DNA of 64,000 bases, taken from Vitreimonas flagellata (lineage in GTDB: Bacteria > Pseudomonadota > Alphaproteobacteria > Caulobacterales > Aquidulcibacteraceae). The notes under the pieces were generated by a model. That model ran no database searches. It was not told the origin of the DNA and saw nothing but the letters and a program-made list of their open reading frames with translations. How positions within the stretch are numbered: the first letter of the stretch is position 1; every line of letters begins with the position of its first letter. Position numbers and translations under genes: made by a program. The stretch lies in assembly GCF_004634425.1 (NCBI RefSeq), contig NZ_SBJL01000002.1, positions 124,001 through 188,000 of the forward strand, written 5' to 3'. Positions 56,446-64,000 of this stretch are shown here, piece by piece.

Positions 56446-57786
56446 TCAGTCCTCCCCTGCCAATTCCACGTAGGCGGCGAACGCGGAGCCCCGCCCAGGC
56501 TGACTTTCCACCAAGAACCCGCCGCGATGGCGGTTGACGATATGCTTAACGATGGCGAGGCCGAGCCCAGTGCCGCCGCGCTCGTTGCCGAGTTCCCGCT
56601 CGACGCGGAAGAAGCGCTCGGCCAAGCGCGGCAAGAACCGCATCGCGATGCCAGGTCCAGCATCCTCCACCCGTATATAGGCGTACGAGCGGTTGGCGAC
56701 AGAGGCCGGGGTCAGCATCGCCACCCGGCCGGCCTCATCCCATTGCTTGCCGGCCCGCGCGATCGTCTCTTCACGATCGCCGCTCACGCCTAGCTCAATC
56801 CGCACGATTCCGCCTTCTGGCGTGTATTTGATCGCGTTGTCGATCAGGTTTTGCGCGACTTGCGTCAACTGGAAGCGCTCGCCGACCACTTTGATCGGCG
56901 TGCTCGGCGCGTCGAGCTTCAGCTCAACACCACGCTCGCGCGCCACCCCGCTCAGCATGTCCACGACCTCGTGGCCGACCACGACCAGATCGGCGCGATC
57001 AGATGGCGGCACGTGCTCATCGAGTTCGATGCGCGAGAGCGAAAGCAGATCATCGATCAGCCGGCGCATGCGGTCAGCCTGCACCTGCATCATCTTTAAG
57101 AAGCGATCGCGATCCTCGGCGTTGTCACGCGCGGGGCCGGCGATGGTTTCGATCAGCAGAGAGAGCGACGCGAGCGGCGTGCGCAATTCGTGGCTCGCAT
57201 TGGCGAGGAAATCCGCGCGCATGCGCTCGGTGCTGATTCTTGCGGTCTGATCGTGAAAAACCAGCATCGCCGCGCGATCTGGTCCCCAATTCACTGGCGC
57301 TACGTAGCAGCGTGTATGGCGCCCCGCTTGCGAAGCCTGTTCGTATTCGACCGCGCGCGTGGCGCCGTCGTGCACGGCCGCTTGCACAGCTTCGAGCACA
57401 TCTGGGTGGCGCAAAATTGAAGTCAGAAACTGCCCGCGCGCCTCGAACTGCATCTGTCGGCGCGCCGCTGCGTTTGAGCTGACGATGCGCATGCTGGCGT
57501 CAATCAAGAGCGCCGGATCAGGCAGCGCCTCCAACAGCGGCGCGAGTTCGGCAAGGCCGACGAGTTCGATTGAATCATCAGCACTGACGGGGCCAATGAT
57601 GAAGCGGCGCGCTTCGCGACCGGCCCAGAACGCGATCCCCACCGCCAGCAGGATCAGCAGCGCCGCCGGCGTGTTGGTCGCCAGCGCCAGCAGCACCAGC
57701 AAAATCGCCAACGCGCCAGCGGCCCAGGCCGAGGCCGGCGCTCGGTCCCATCGCAAGCGCGATGGCGTGAGTCTTTCCATGACCAT
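56446..57786 (-). CDS. phoR: Phosphate sensor histidine kinase PhoR
   Basis: A 446-residue kinase: two close transmembrane helices (about 20-39 and 41-55), a PAS-like domain (about 75-180), HisKA with the phosphorylated His199 in ANASHELRTPLASL, and the ATPase N-, G1- and G2-boxes (QNLIDNAIKYTPEGG, VEDAGPGIAMRFLPR, GGTGLGLAIVKH). Short periplasmic part as in PhoR. First gene of the pho cluster; pstB follows after a 108-bp gap. Confidence 0.94.
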   Translation of the reverse strand: MVMERLTPSRLRWDRAPASAWAAGALAILLVLLALATNTPAALLILLAVGIAFWAGREARRFIIGPVSADDSIELVGLAELAPLLEALPDPALLIDASMRIVSSNAAARRQMQFEARGQFLTSILRHPDVLEAVQAAVHDGATRAVEYEQASQAGRHTRCYVAPVNWGPDRAAMLVFHDQTARISTERMRADFLANASHELRTPLASLSLLIETIAGPARDNAEDRDRFLKMMQVQADRMRRLIDDLLSLSRIELDEHVPPSDRADLVVVGHEVVDMLSGVARERGVELKLDAPSTPIKVVGERFQLTQVAQNLIDNAIKYTPEGGIVRIELGVSGDREETIARAGKQWDEAGRVAMLTPASVANRSYAYIRVEDAGPGIAMRFLPRLAERFFRVERELGNERGGTGLGLAIVKHIVNRHRGGFLVESQPGRGSAFAAYVELAGED

Positions 57787-58025
57787 GACTTAGGCCGGCT
57801 TAGGCCGCGCCGGCGCCCCTACGCAAGCGTCCGTCCTGTCGGAAACCGCCCATCTCGAACGTCATTGAGGCAGGAGGGCCCGTCATTCGCCGTACGAATC
57901 CGCCCGTTCGTCGCGCCGCACGGGCGAGCGCATCCAAAATGGAGGCGGCCGGCATCCTAGACGGAGAACGGGGAAGTGAACTCGCCGAAAGGCGACAAAC
58001 CTTATCGAATTTCAATATTCTTTTA

Positions 58026-58054
58026 TTGACTTTCGAGAGGGCCGGGACTAGAGC
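58026..58054 (+). promoter_or_regulatory. Candidate promoter of the efflux operon
   Basis: TTGACT (58026-58031), 17 bases, TAGAGC (58049-58054), 20 bases before the start codon of the outer-membrane factor. The rest of the 57787-58074 divergent region with phoR is AT-richer near 58000-58030 and has no other recognisable gene or repeat. Confidence 0.45.
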
Positions 58055-58074
58055 CGGCAGCTGCGAGGGAAAGA

Positions 58075-59499
58075 ATGAATTACGGTGCGCGCCTCCTGAT
58101 CGGGCTCGGCATGTTGGCCGCGGCCGGTTCGTGCGCGGGCCGCAACCTCCCGCCCGAGCCGGACTCTTACGTGGCGGCAGACGCCATCGGCGCCGAACGC
58201 GCGGCCGAGCTCGCCGCCTCGCCCGCAGTGACTTGGCTGGACGATCTCAACTCGCAGGAGATGTCGACGCTGGCGCGCGAAGCGCTCGCCGGCAGCCCAG
58301 ACCTTCAAGTCGTTGAAGCGCAGTACCGCGCCGCCCGTTGGCGCGCGCGCGGCGCGTTCGGCGGCAATCTGTTGCCGAGCCTCAGCGTCGGCGTGGACGG
58401 CACACGTACCGAAGAGCCGATCGCCGGTTCGAACTCGCGCGTGCGCACCGAGTTCATGACCTCAAGCGTCGTCGCCTCTTGGGAGATCGATCTCTGGGGA
58501 CGCCTCACCGCGCGCGCGATGGCGTCCGATCTCACCGCCGACGCCGCCGAAGAAGATCTCTACGGCGCGCGCCTCTCGATCGCTGGTCAATCCGCGCAAG
58601 CTTGGGTCAGTCTGATCGAAGCGCAGCAATTGCTGGCGCTGGCGCAAGAAGATTTGCAAACGCGCGAACGCGCGCTCGATCTCACGCAACGCCGCTATGA
58701 CGCCGGCATCGCCTCATCGCTCAATCTACGCACAGCGCGCAGCCAAGTCGCTTCTGCCCGCGCCGCCGAAGCTGGCGCACAAGATGGCCTATTGATCGCG
58801 TCGCGCCGCTTGCAAGAAATTATGGGTCGCTACCCGGATGGTACGCTGCGCGCGCAGGGCGACCTGCCCCAGCTCGCTTCGATCGCCCCCGCTGGTGCGC
58901 CCGCCGATCTGCTGGAGCGTCGCCCCGACGTTCTCGCTTCCGAGAACCGCATGCGCGCGGCCGGCTTCCGCATCCACGAAGCGCGCGCCGCTCTGCTGCC
59001 GCGCCTCACATTGCGCGCCAACGCCGGCAGCACGGGCGAAGGCATCAACGACATCGACGACAGCGCCAACATGGTGTCGAACCTGATCGGCGGCATCACC
59101 ATGCCGATCTTCAATGGCGGCGCGCTCCTTTCTGAATCGCGCGCCAGCGTCGCCGATCGCCGCGCCGCCGCCGCTGGCTACGTGCGCACCTCGATCGCCG
59201 CCTGGCGCGAGGTCGAAGGCACGATCAGCGCCGACACGAGTCTTGAGACGCGCGAACGCCAATTCTCCATCGCCGCCGACGAAGCGCGCGCCGCGCAAGA
59301 ATTGGCCGAACGCGAATATTCACGTGGCGTCGCCACGTTGTTCGACCTGATCGACGCTTACACACGCCGCATCGACGCCGAGCGCGGCCTTATCTCCGCA
59401 CGCGCCGATCGCGTTTCCAACCGCATTGCCTATCACGTCGCCCTCGGCGGCGGCGCCCGCACGGGCGGCATCGACGAAGACCGGGAAATCACGCCATGA
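58075..59499 (+). CDS. Outer-membrane efflux lipoprotein (TolC/NodT family)
   Basis: A 474-residue outer-membrane factor of the NodT type. The lipobox AAAGSC gives acylated Cys20. The two helical-hairpin repeats of the family follow: DLNSQEMSTLAREALAGSPDLQVVEAQYRA, and after the mid-point ERRPDVLASENRMRAAGFRIHEARAALLPRL; TMPIFNGG is also typical. It forms the outer-membrane tunnel of a tripartite RND pump. GAGGG precedes the ATG. The stop overlaps the adaptor gene by 4 bases. Confidence 0.94.
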   Translation: MNYGARLLIGLGMLAAAGSCAGRNLPPEPDSYVAADAIGAERAAELAASPAVTWLDDLNSQEMSTLAREALAGSPDLQVVEAQYRAARWRARGAFGGNLLPSLSVGVDGTRTEEPIAGSNSRVRTEFMTSSVVASWEIDLWGRLTARAMASDLTADAAEEDLYGARLSIAGQSAQAWVSLIEAQQLLALAQEDLQTRERALDLTQRRYDAGIASSLNLRTARSQVASARAAEAGAQDGLLIASRRLQEIMGRYPDGTLRAQGDLPQLASIAPAGAPADLLERRPDVLASENRMRAAGFRIHEARAALLPRLTLRANAGSTGEGINDIDDSANMVSNLIGGITMPIFNGGALLSESRASVADRRAAAAGYVRTSIAAWREVEGTISADTSLETRERQFSIAADEARAAQELAEREYSRGVATLFDLIDAYTRRIDAERGLISARADRVSNRIAYHVALGGGARTGGIDEDREITP

Positions 59500-60785
59500 A
59501 CATGATGGATCTGAATATGCAGGCGCACTCGGGTTCGGACGATGACGTGGCGACCCCACGCGCAAGCTTGCTCTCCACCGCCAAACGCATGGCTGTGTTT
59601 GCAGCCCCGCTGGTCGTTATTGTCGGCGGCGGCGCAGCGCTCGCGCTGATGATGATCACAGCGCCCAAGCCCGAAGAAAAAGGCGACGCCCCGCACGCAC
59701 CGGCGATCCAATTCGCCGTGGCGCACGCGCGCCCGACGACAATCTCGATCGGCGTGCAAGGCGAAGTGCGCCCGCGCACGGAAGCCACGCTCGCAGCCCA
59801 AGTCGCCGGCCGCCTCGTATGGGTGAGCCCAGCGTTCGTGGATGGCGGCGCCTTCCGCGAAGGCGAAGTGCTCGCGCGCATCGATAGCGCCGATTACGAA
59901 CTCGCGGTCGTGCGCGCGCGCGCGCAGGTCGCGCAAGCGCAAGAGGCTTTGGTGCGTGAAGAAGCCGAAGCCGAACTCGCCCGCCAAGATTGGCAAGCGC
60001 TTGGCCGTGGCGAGGCGCCGCCGCTCGCCGTGCGTGAGCCGCAATTGGCGCAAGCGCGCGCCGGCCTCGCCGCCGCACAAGCCGCGCTGCGTTCGGCCGA
60101 ACTCGATCTCAACCGCGCCAGCATCCGCGCGCCCTTCACGGGCCGCATGCGCGAGCGTCGCGTCAATGTCGGCGATTATGTCGGCCCGGGTTCGCCTGTC
60201 GCCGTGATGTTCGCCACCGACGCGGTGGAAGTCCGCGTCCCCCTCACCGACGCTGATTTGGCGTCGATGCGCATTCCGGTCGGCTTCACCGCCACCGCCG
60301 CCAATCCAGGCCCAGTCGCGCACGTCACGAGCGCCACCGGCGGTCGTGAACGCAGCTGGGAAGGCCGCCTCGTGCGCACCGAAGCATCCATCGATGCGCG
60401 TACGCGCCTCGTCTATGGCGTCGTCGAAGTGCGCGATCCGTTTAATGCGCGCCATGCAGCGCCGCTGGCGCCGGGCATGTTCGTCTCCGCGCGCCTCGAA
60501 GGTTCGAGCCGCGAAACCATGGTGGCCGCGCCGCGCAGCGCGCTGAAGCGCAACGAATACGTCTATGTCGTCACGCCGGAAAACACGATCGACATCCGCC
60601 AGGTGCGCGCCGCGCAAACCACGGCGGACGAAGTGCTTTTCCGTGAGGGCGTCGCGGATGGCGAGCGAGTCGTCGTTTCCGTGTTGACCTCGCCGCGTGA
60701 AGGCATGGCGGTTACGCCAATCGACCGCGCGGGCGAAAGCGAAGCGCCGGCCGCCGGCCAAGAGCAATTGCCAATTCGCGAGTAA
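59496..60785 (+). CDS. RND efflux periplasmic adaptor (MFP/HlyD family)
   Basis: A 429-residue membrane-fusion protein: a short cytoplasmic start, one transmembrane anchor (about 34-54), a lipoyl/barrel-sandwich region (VQGEVRPRTEATLAAQVAGRL, FREGEVLARIDSADY), a coiled-coil hairpin rich in Ala and Gln (about 145-215), RASIRAPFTGRMRERRVNVGDYV, and a C-terminal beta-barrel. It links the pump to the outer-membrane factor. Coupled to the upstream gene by ATGA. Confidence 0.94.
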   Translation: MNMMDLNMQAHSGSDDDVATPRASLLSTAKRMAVFAAPLVVIVGGGAALALMMITAPKPEEKGDAPHAPAIQFAVAHARPTTISIGVQGEVRPRTEATLAAQVAGRLVWVSPAFVDGGAFREGEVLARIDSADYELAVVRARAQVAQAQEALVREEAEAELARQDWQALGRGEAPPLAVREPQLAQARAGLAAAQAALRSAELDLNRASIRAPFTGRMRERRVNVGDYVGPGSPVAVMFATDAVEVRVPLTDADLASMRIPVGFTATAANPGPVAHVTSATGGRERSWEGRLVRTEASIDARTRLVYGVVEVRDPFNARHAAPLAPGMFVSARLEGSSRETMVAAPRSALKRNEYVYVVTPENTIDIRQVRAAQTTADEVLFREGVADGERVVVSVLTSPREGMAVTPIDRAGESEAPAAGQEQLPIRE

Positions 60786-60836
60786 GCGAACCGAACTTGC
60801 TCCGTCGCTGACGGCGGAGCCGCAAAGGAACGACCT

Positions 60837-63800
60837 ATGCTGAAGGGCCTCGTCGCCTGGTGGGGGCGCAACCCCGTCGCCGGCAATCTGCTGATGCTGT
60901 TCTGCGTCGTGGCAGGCTTCCTCTCCTTCCAGAAGATGGAGAAGGAATTCTTCCCCGCTGGCCGCGGCGACGGCGTGTTCATTCAAGCCGTGTGGCCGGG
61001 CGCCAGCCCGGAGGACATGGAGCAGCAGGTCATTGTGCGTGTTGAGGAGGCCACGGCCGACCTCAACAACGTCAATTGGGTGCGCTCACGCGCCGGAGAA
61101 GGCTTCGGTTGGGTGCGCATCGCCGTCGATCCGGGTTCGGATGTTGACGCCATCACCGAAGAAGTCCGCTCACGCGTGGAATCTATCGCGGGTCTGCCTG
61201 CAGGCATGGAGCCAATCCAAGTCGCGCGCGAAGTCGGTCGTAATTGGTCGATCATTCTCGGTGTCCACGGCGCGACTGACGAACGCACATTGCGCGATAC
61301 GGCCGAGCGCTTGCGAGATCGCATGTCGTTGCTCCCCGGCGGCGCCAACACGATCGTCACCGGCGTGCGCACGCCCGAGGTGTCGATCGAAGTCTCCGAA
61401 GCATCGCTGCAAGCCTACGGCCTCACCTTCGACGAAGTGGCGCGCGCCGTGCGTTCGAGTTCGCTCAACGCTGGCGCAGGCGCGGTCCGCACCGAAGACG
61501 GCAATTTCCAGCTGCAGGCGCGCAATCTCGCGGACTCAGAACTCGACTTCGAGAACGTGATCATTCGGCAAACGCCAGATGGCGGCACGGTGCGCATCGG
61601 CGATGTCGCGACCGTCAATGACGGCTTCCAGGATGTGAATCTCTATTCCCGCATGAATGGCGACCCGTCCGCCATCATCGCCCTGCAAACGGCCGACACC
61701 TTCAACATTTGGGAAACCAACGACGCGGTCCAAGAGGCGCTCACCGAGATGCGCGCCGAACTGCCGGCCGGTCTCGAAATCACGACCATTTATAACGAAA
61801 GCGAAGATTATAACTCGCTGCTCGGCATCCTCTTCTCGAACGCCGCCCAAGGCTTCTTCCTGATCTTCGTGCTGCTGTTGCTGACGCTGCATCCGAAGGT
61901 CGCGTTCTGGGCGACGCTCGGCGTGATGACGGCCTTCGCCGGCTCGTTCTTCATCCTGCCCTATGTCGGCGTGTCGCTGAATTTCATGAGCGTGTTCGGC
62001 TTCCTGCTCGTGCTGGGCATCATGGTCGATGACGCCATTATCGTCGGTGAATCCATCTACGAGAGGGCCGAGCGCGGCCATACCGGCGCCGATGCGTCGA
62101 TCCTCGCCACCCAAATGGTGCTGAAGCCGCTGGTCGCCTCCGTGTTCGTGACCATGATCGCGTTCAGCCCGATGATGCTGCTGAGCGGCGACGTCCAGCA
62201 ATTCACACGCGCGATCTCGATCGTCGTCATGTCGACTTTGGTGTTCTCGCTGATCGAAAGCTTGATCATCCTGCCGGCGCACTTGGCGCACGTGAAAAAG
62301 CCCGACCCGCAAGGCACGGGCATCGGCAGCCAATTGATGCGCCTGCAGCAACGCTGCGCGCATTCGGTGATCTGGGTCGCGCAAACGATTCACAAGCCCT
62401 TCGTGACGGGCGCTGTGAAGCTGCGCTACCTCACCTGGTCGGCCTTTCTCGTCATTACCATTCTGGCCATTGGCCTCATGGCGTCGGGTCGCGTGAAGCA
62501 AACCTTCATGCCGGAAGTCGAAGGCGACTTCATGCAGGTGTCGATCGAGCTGCCGCAGACCACACCCTTCTCCCGCATGGAGCAAGTTGCTGATCAGCTC
62601 GACGCCGCTCGCCGTGCGCTGGAATCAGAGACAACCGAGAACGCGGTCGAAGATCCAAACACGGGCGCCATGTCGCGCGGCGTCGTGCGGTCGTGGAGCC
62701 AATCGATCGAAGACAATTCGATCCGCGCCTATGTCGGCCTCACGCCGCCCGAGACGCGCCCCGATCTGCGCTCGCGCCAAGTCACGGAGCGTCTCGAAGA
62801 GCTGCTCGGCGAAGTGCCGGACGCGGATCAGATCAGCTTCTCGCTGTCGGGCGGCGGCTCGCCGGCCATCGAACTCGCGCTCATGGGCGAGAACAAGGAA
62901 GACCTCGAAGCTGCCGTCGAAGATCTGAAAGCGCGCCTGCTGCAATTCGCCGGCGTGAGCTCAGTGCGCGACAGCCAAGATGCAGCCATCGAAGAGCTTC
63001 GCTTCACGATGCTGCCGGGCGCCGACCAACTTGGCATCACCTTGAGCGACGTCACGCGCCAAGTGCGCCAAGCGTATTTCGGCGAAGAAGTGCAGCGCCT
63101 GCCGCGCGAAGGCGACGACGTGCGCGTCTATGTCCGCTATCCCCGCGACGATCGCCGCACGCTGGAAAGCTTGGGCGCGTTCCGTCTGCGCACCAATGAC
63201 GGCCGTGAAGTGCCGCTGGCTTCCGTCGCCACGTGGGAGTTCGCGCCAGGCGTCACCGGCCTCGACCGCCGTCAGCGCATGAGCTCGATCCTTGTCACCG
63301 CCGATCTCGTCAACGCCGAAGCGCGCCAAGAGATCATGCGCACGCTGGACAACGATTATTTCCCCGAGTTCGAGGCGCGCTTCTCGACAGTGTCGCGTCG
63401 CGCGATCGGTGAAGCTGAAGGCCAGGCGGAATTCTTCGCCCAGCTCGGCACTTTGATGCTGATGGCGTTCGCGGGCATCTACTTCCTGCTCGCGGTGACG
63501 TTCCGCTCTTACGCCCAACCGGCGATGATCCTCTCGGTCATTCCGTTCGCCATCGTCGGCGCCACGGTCGGTCACTTGATCTTTGACACGAGCTTCGCAC
63601 TGTTCTCGTGGCTGGGCGTGATCGCCGCCATCGGCGTGGTCGTGAACGACAACGTCGTGCTGGTCGATCGCTGCAACCAGATCCGTGGCTTCTTCGCCCT
63701 ACGTCTGAAGCGCCCCGGCGCCATCACGCCCGTGGATGAAGACGGCGAGCCGGTCGAACTGCACGAGATCGTCGGCCCGAATGGCGACGTGTTTGAATAC

Positions 63801-64000
63801 CTCGCTATCGCGCCCGATCTCGAACCACACGAGGAGATGATCCTGGAATCGGCGCAGAGCGGGTTCCAACGTGGTCCGGTCGAGATCGTCGGCGTGGATA
63901 AGGTCAAGAGTGACGCGGGCGAATACAAGGAACGCGCCGACGAACTCGAGCAAGCTGGGTTCCAGATCATGCGCGTGCGCGCCGAACGTGGCATTGTCGA
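60837..64000 (+). CDS. RND family inner-membrane efflux pump (partial, 3' end outside)
   Basis: The open frame runs 1054 codons from ATG 60837 to the window end. It is an AcrB/MmpL-type HAE-RND transporter: N-terminal helix (NPVAGNLLMLFCVVAGFLS), first porter domain (FFPAGRGDGVFIQAVWPGASP), TM4 with the proton-relay Asp pair (LLVLGIMVDDAIIVGESIYE), second porter region and TM10 (IAAIGVVVNDNVVLVDRCNQIR). From residue 950 on, more than 100 hydrophilic residues follow where a short cytoplasmic loop is usual. AAAGGAACGACC precedes the ATG, 51 bases after the adaptor stop, with a small GC hairpin in between. Substrate is unknown; it may be metal or drug. Confidence 0.92.
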   Translation, partial: MLKGLVAWWGRNPVAGNLLMLFCVVAGFLSFQKMEKEFFPAGRGDGVFIQAVWPGASPEDMEQQVIVRVEEATADLNNVNWVRSRAGEGFGWVRIAVDPGSDVDAITEEVRSRVESIAGLPAGMEPIQVAREVGRNWSIILGVHGATDERTLRDTAERLRDRMSLLPGGANTIVTGVRTPEVSIEVSEASLQAYGLTFDEVARAVRSSSLNAGAGAVRTEDGNFQLQARNLADSELDFENVIIRQTPDGGTVRIGDVATVNDGFQDVNLYSRMNGDPSAIIALQTADTFNIWETNDAVQEALTEMRAELPAGLEITTIYNESEDYNSLLGILFSNAAQGFFLIFVLLLLTLHPKVAFWATLGVMTAFAGSFFILPYVGVSLNFMSVFGFLLVLGIMVDDAIIVGESIYERAERGHTGADASILATQMVLKPLVASVFVTMIAFSPMMLLSGDVQQFTRAISIVVMSTLVFSLIESLIILPAHLAHVKKPDPQGTGIGSQLMRLQQRCAHSVIWVAQTIHKPFVTGAVKLRYLTWSAFLVITILAIGLMASGRVKQTFMPEVEGDFMQVSIELPQTTPFSRMEQVADQLDAARRALESETTENAVEDPNTGAMSRGVVRSWSQSIEDNSIRAYVGLTPPETRPDLRSRQVTERLEELLGEVPDADQISFSLSGGGSPAIELALMGENKEDLEAAVEDLKARLLQFAGVSSVRDSQDAAIEELRFTMLPGADQLGITLSDVTRQVRQAYFGEEVQRLPREGDDVRVYVRYPRDDRRTLESLGAFRLRTNDGREVPLASVATWEFAPGVTGLDRRQRMSSILVTADLVNAEARQEIMRTLDNDYFPEFEARFSTVSRRAIGEAEGQAEFFAQLGTLMLMAFAGIYFLLAVTFRSYAQPAMILSVIPFAIVGATVGHLIFDTSFALFSWLGVIAAIGVVVNDNVVLVDRCNQIRGFFALRLKRPGAITPVDEDGEPVELHEIVGPNGDVFEYLAIAPDLEPHEEMILESAQSGFQRGPVEIVGVDKVKSDAGEYKERADELEQAGFQIMRVRAERGIV

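Noticed and set aside
57800-58015. 71-residue minus-strand frame between phoR and the efflux operon
   Set aside because: No ribosome site, Arg/Ala-rich, no family; the region is better read as a divergent promoter.

Overview
The window is 64 kb of GC-rich bacterial chromosome, densely packed and mostly housekeeping. A GcrA cell-cycle regulator, clustered GANTC (CcrM) sites, the dnaG-rpoD and carB-greA neighbourhoods, formimidoylglutamate-type histidine catabolism and an Acr3-type arsenic operon point to an alphaproteobacterium, most likely Caulobacterales/Hyphomonadaceae. No rRNA, tRNA, CRISPR array, prophage or insertion sequence was recognised.

Layout. 1-2.6 kb: end of a TonB-dependent receptor, an acyl-CoA dehydrogenase and a divergent LuxR-type regulator. 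2.6-10 kb: complete hut system, hutC-hutF divergent from hutI-hutH-hutG-hutU, with a palindromic operator candidate between them and ATGA/GTGA overlaps throughout. 10-13.5 kb: an unknown gene behind what looks like a branched-chain amino-acid transcription attenuator, then DUF2804, msrC and glpX. 13.5-20.3 kb: an S9-peptidase-like lipoprotein lacking catalytic Ser and His, carA, a tRNA-dihydrouridine synthase, a D-2-hydroxyacid dehydrogenase and cysK. 20.3-27.4 kb: a YbaK-type deacylase, small membrane and stress-type proteins, a ParDE-like toxin-antitoxin pair, dnaG and rpoD. 27.3-33.2 kb: secreted and hypothetical proteins, a 2OG-Fe(II) oxygenase, a TetR regulator with a double operator, DUF1203, VOC, a lipoprotein and a beta-carbonic anhydrase. 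33.3-39.4 kb: a TIR-like/TonB fusion abutting panD, a VWA Tad-like protein, an SPFH protein with a ribbon-helix-helix partner, and a DUF805-like membrane protein. 39.6-47.9 kb: carB, greA, an ELM1-like gene, the arsR-arsI-arsC-acr3 operon, an ABM monooxygenase and a spermidine-synthase-like methyltransferase. 48-54 kb: gcrA, an orphan ABC-2 permease, an esterase, then argD-argF-hslO. 54-57.8 kb: phoR, pstB-phoU-phoB without pstSCA and with an internal Pho box. 58-64 kb: a TolC/MFP/RND tripartite efflux operon; the RND gene runs off the end.

The genes form ordinary metabolic modules (histidine to glutamate; carbamoyl phosphate and arginine; phosphate sensing; arsenic detoxification; efflux). 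The most unusual items are the apparently orphaned attenuator at 10383-10574, the TIR-TonB fusion at 33327-34973, the catalytically degenerate S9 protein, the long cytoplasmic-loop insertion in the RND pump and the GANTC cluster between gcrA and the ABC-2 permease. All functional calls rest on reading motifs by eye; no database search was run.
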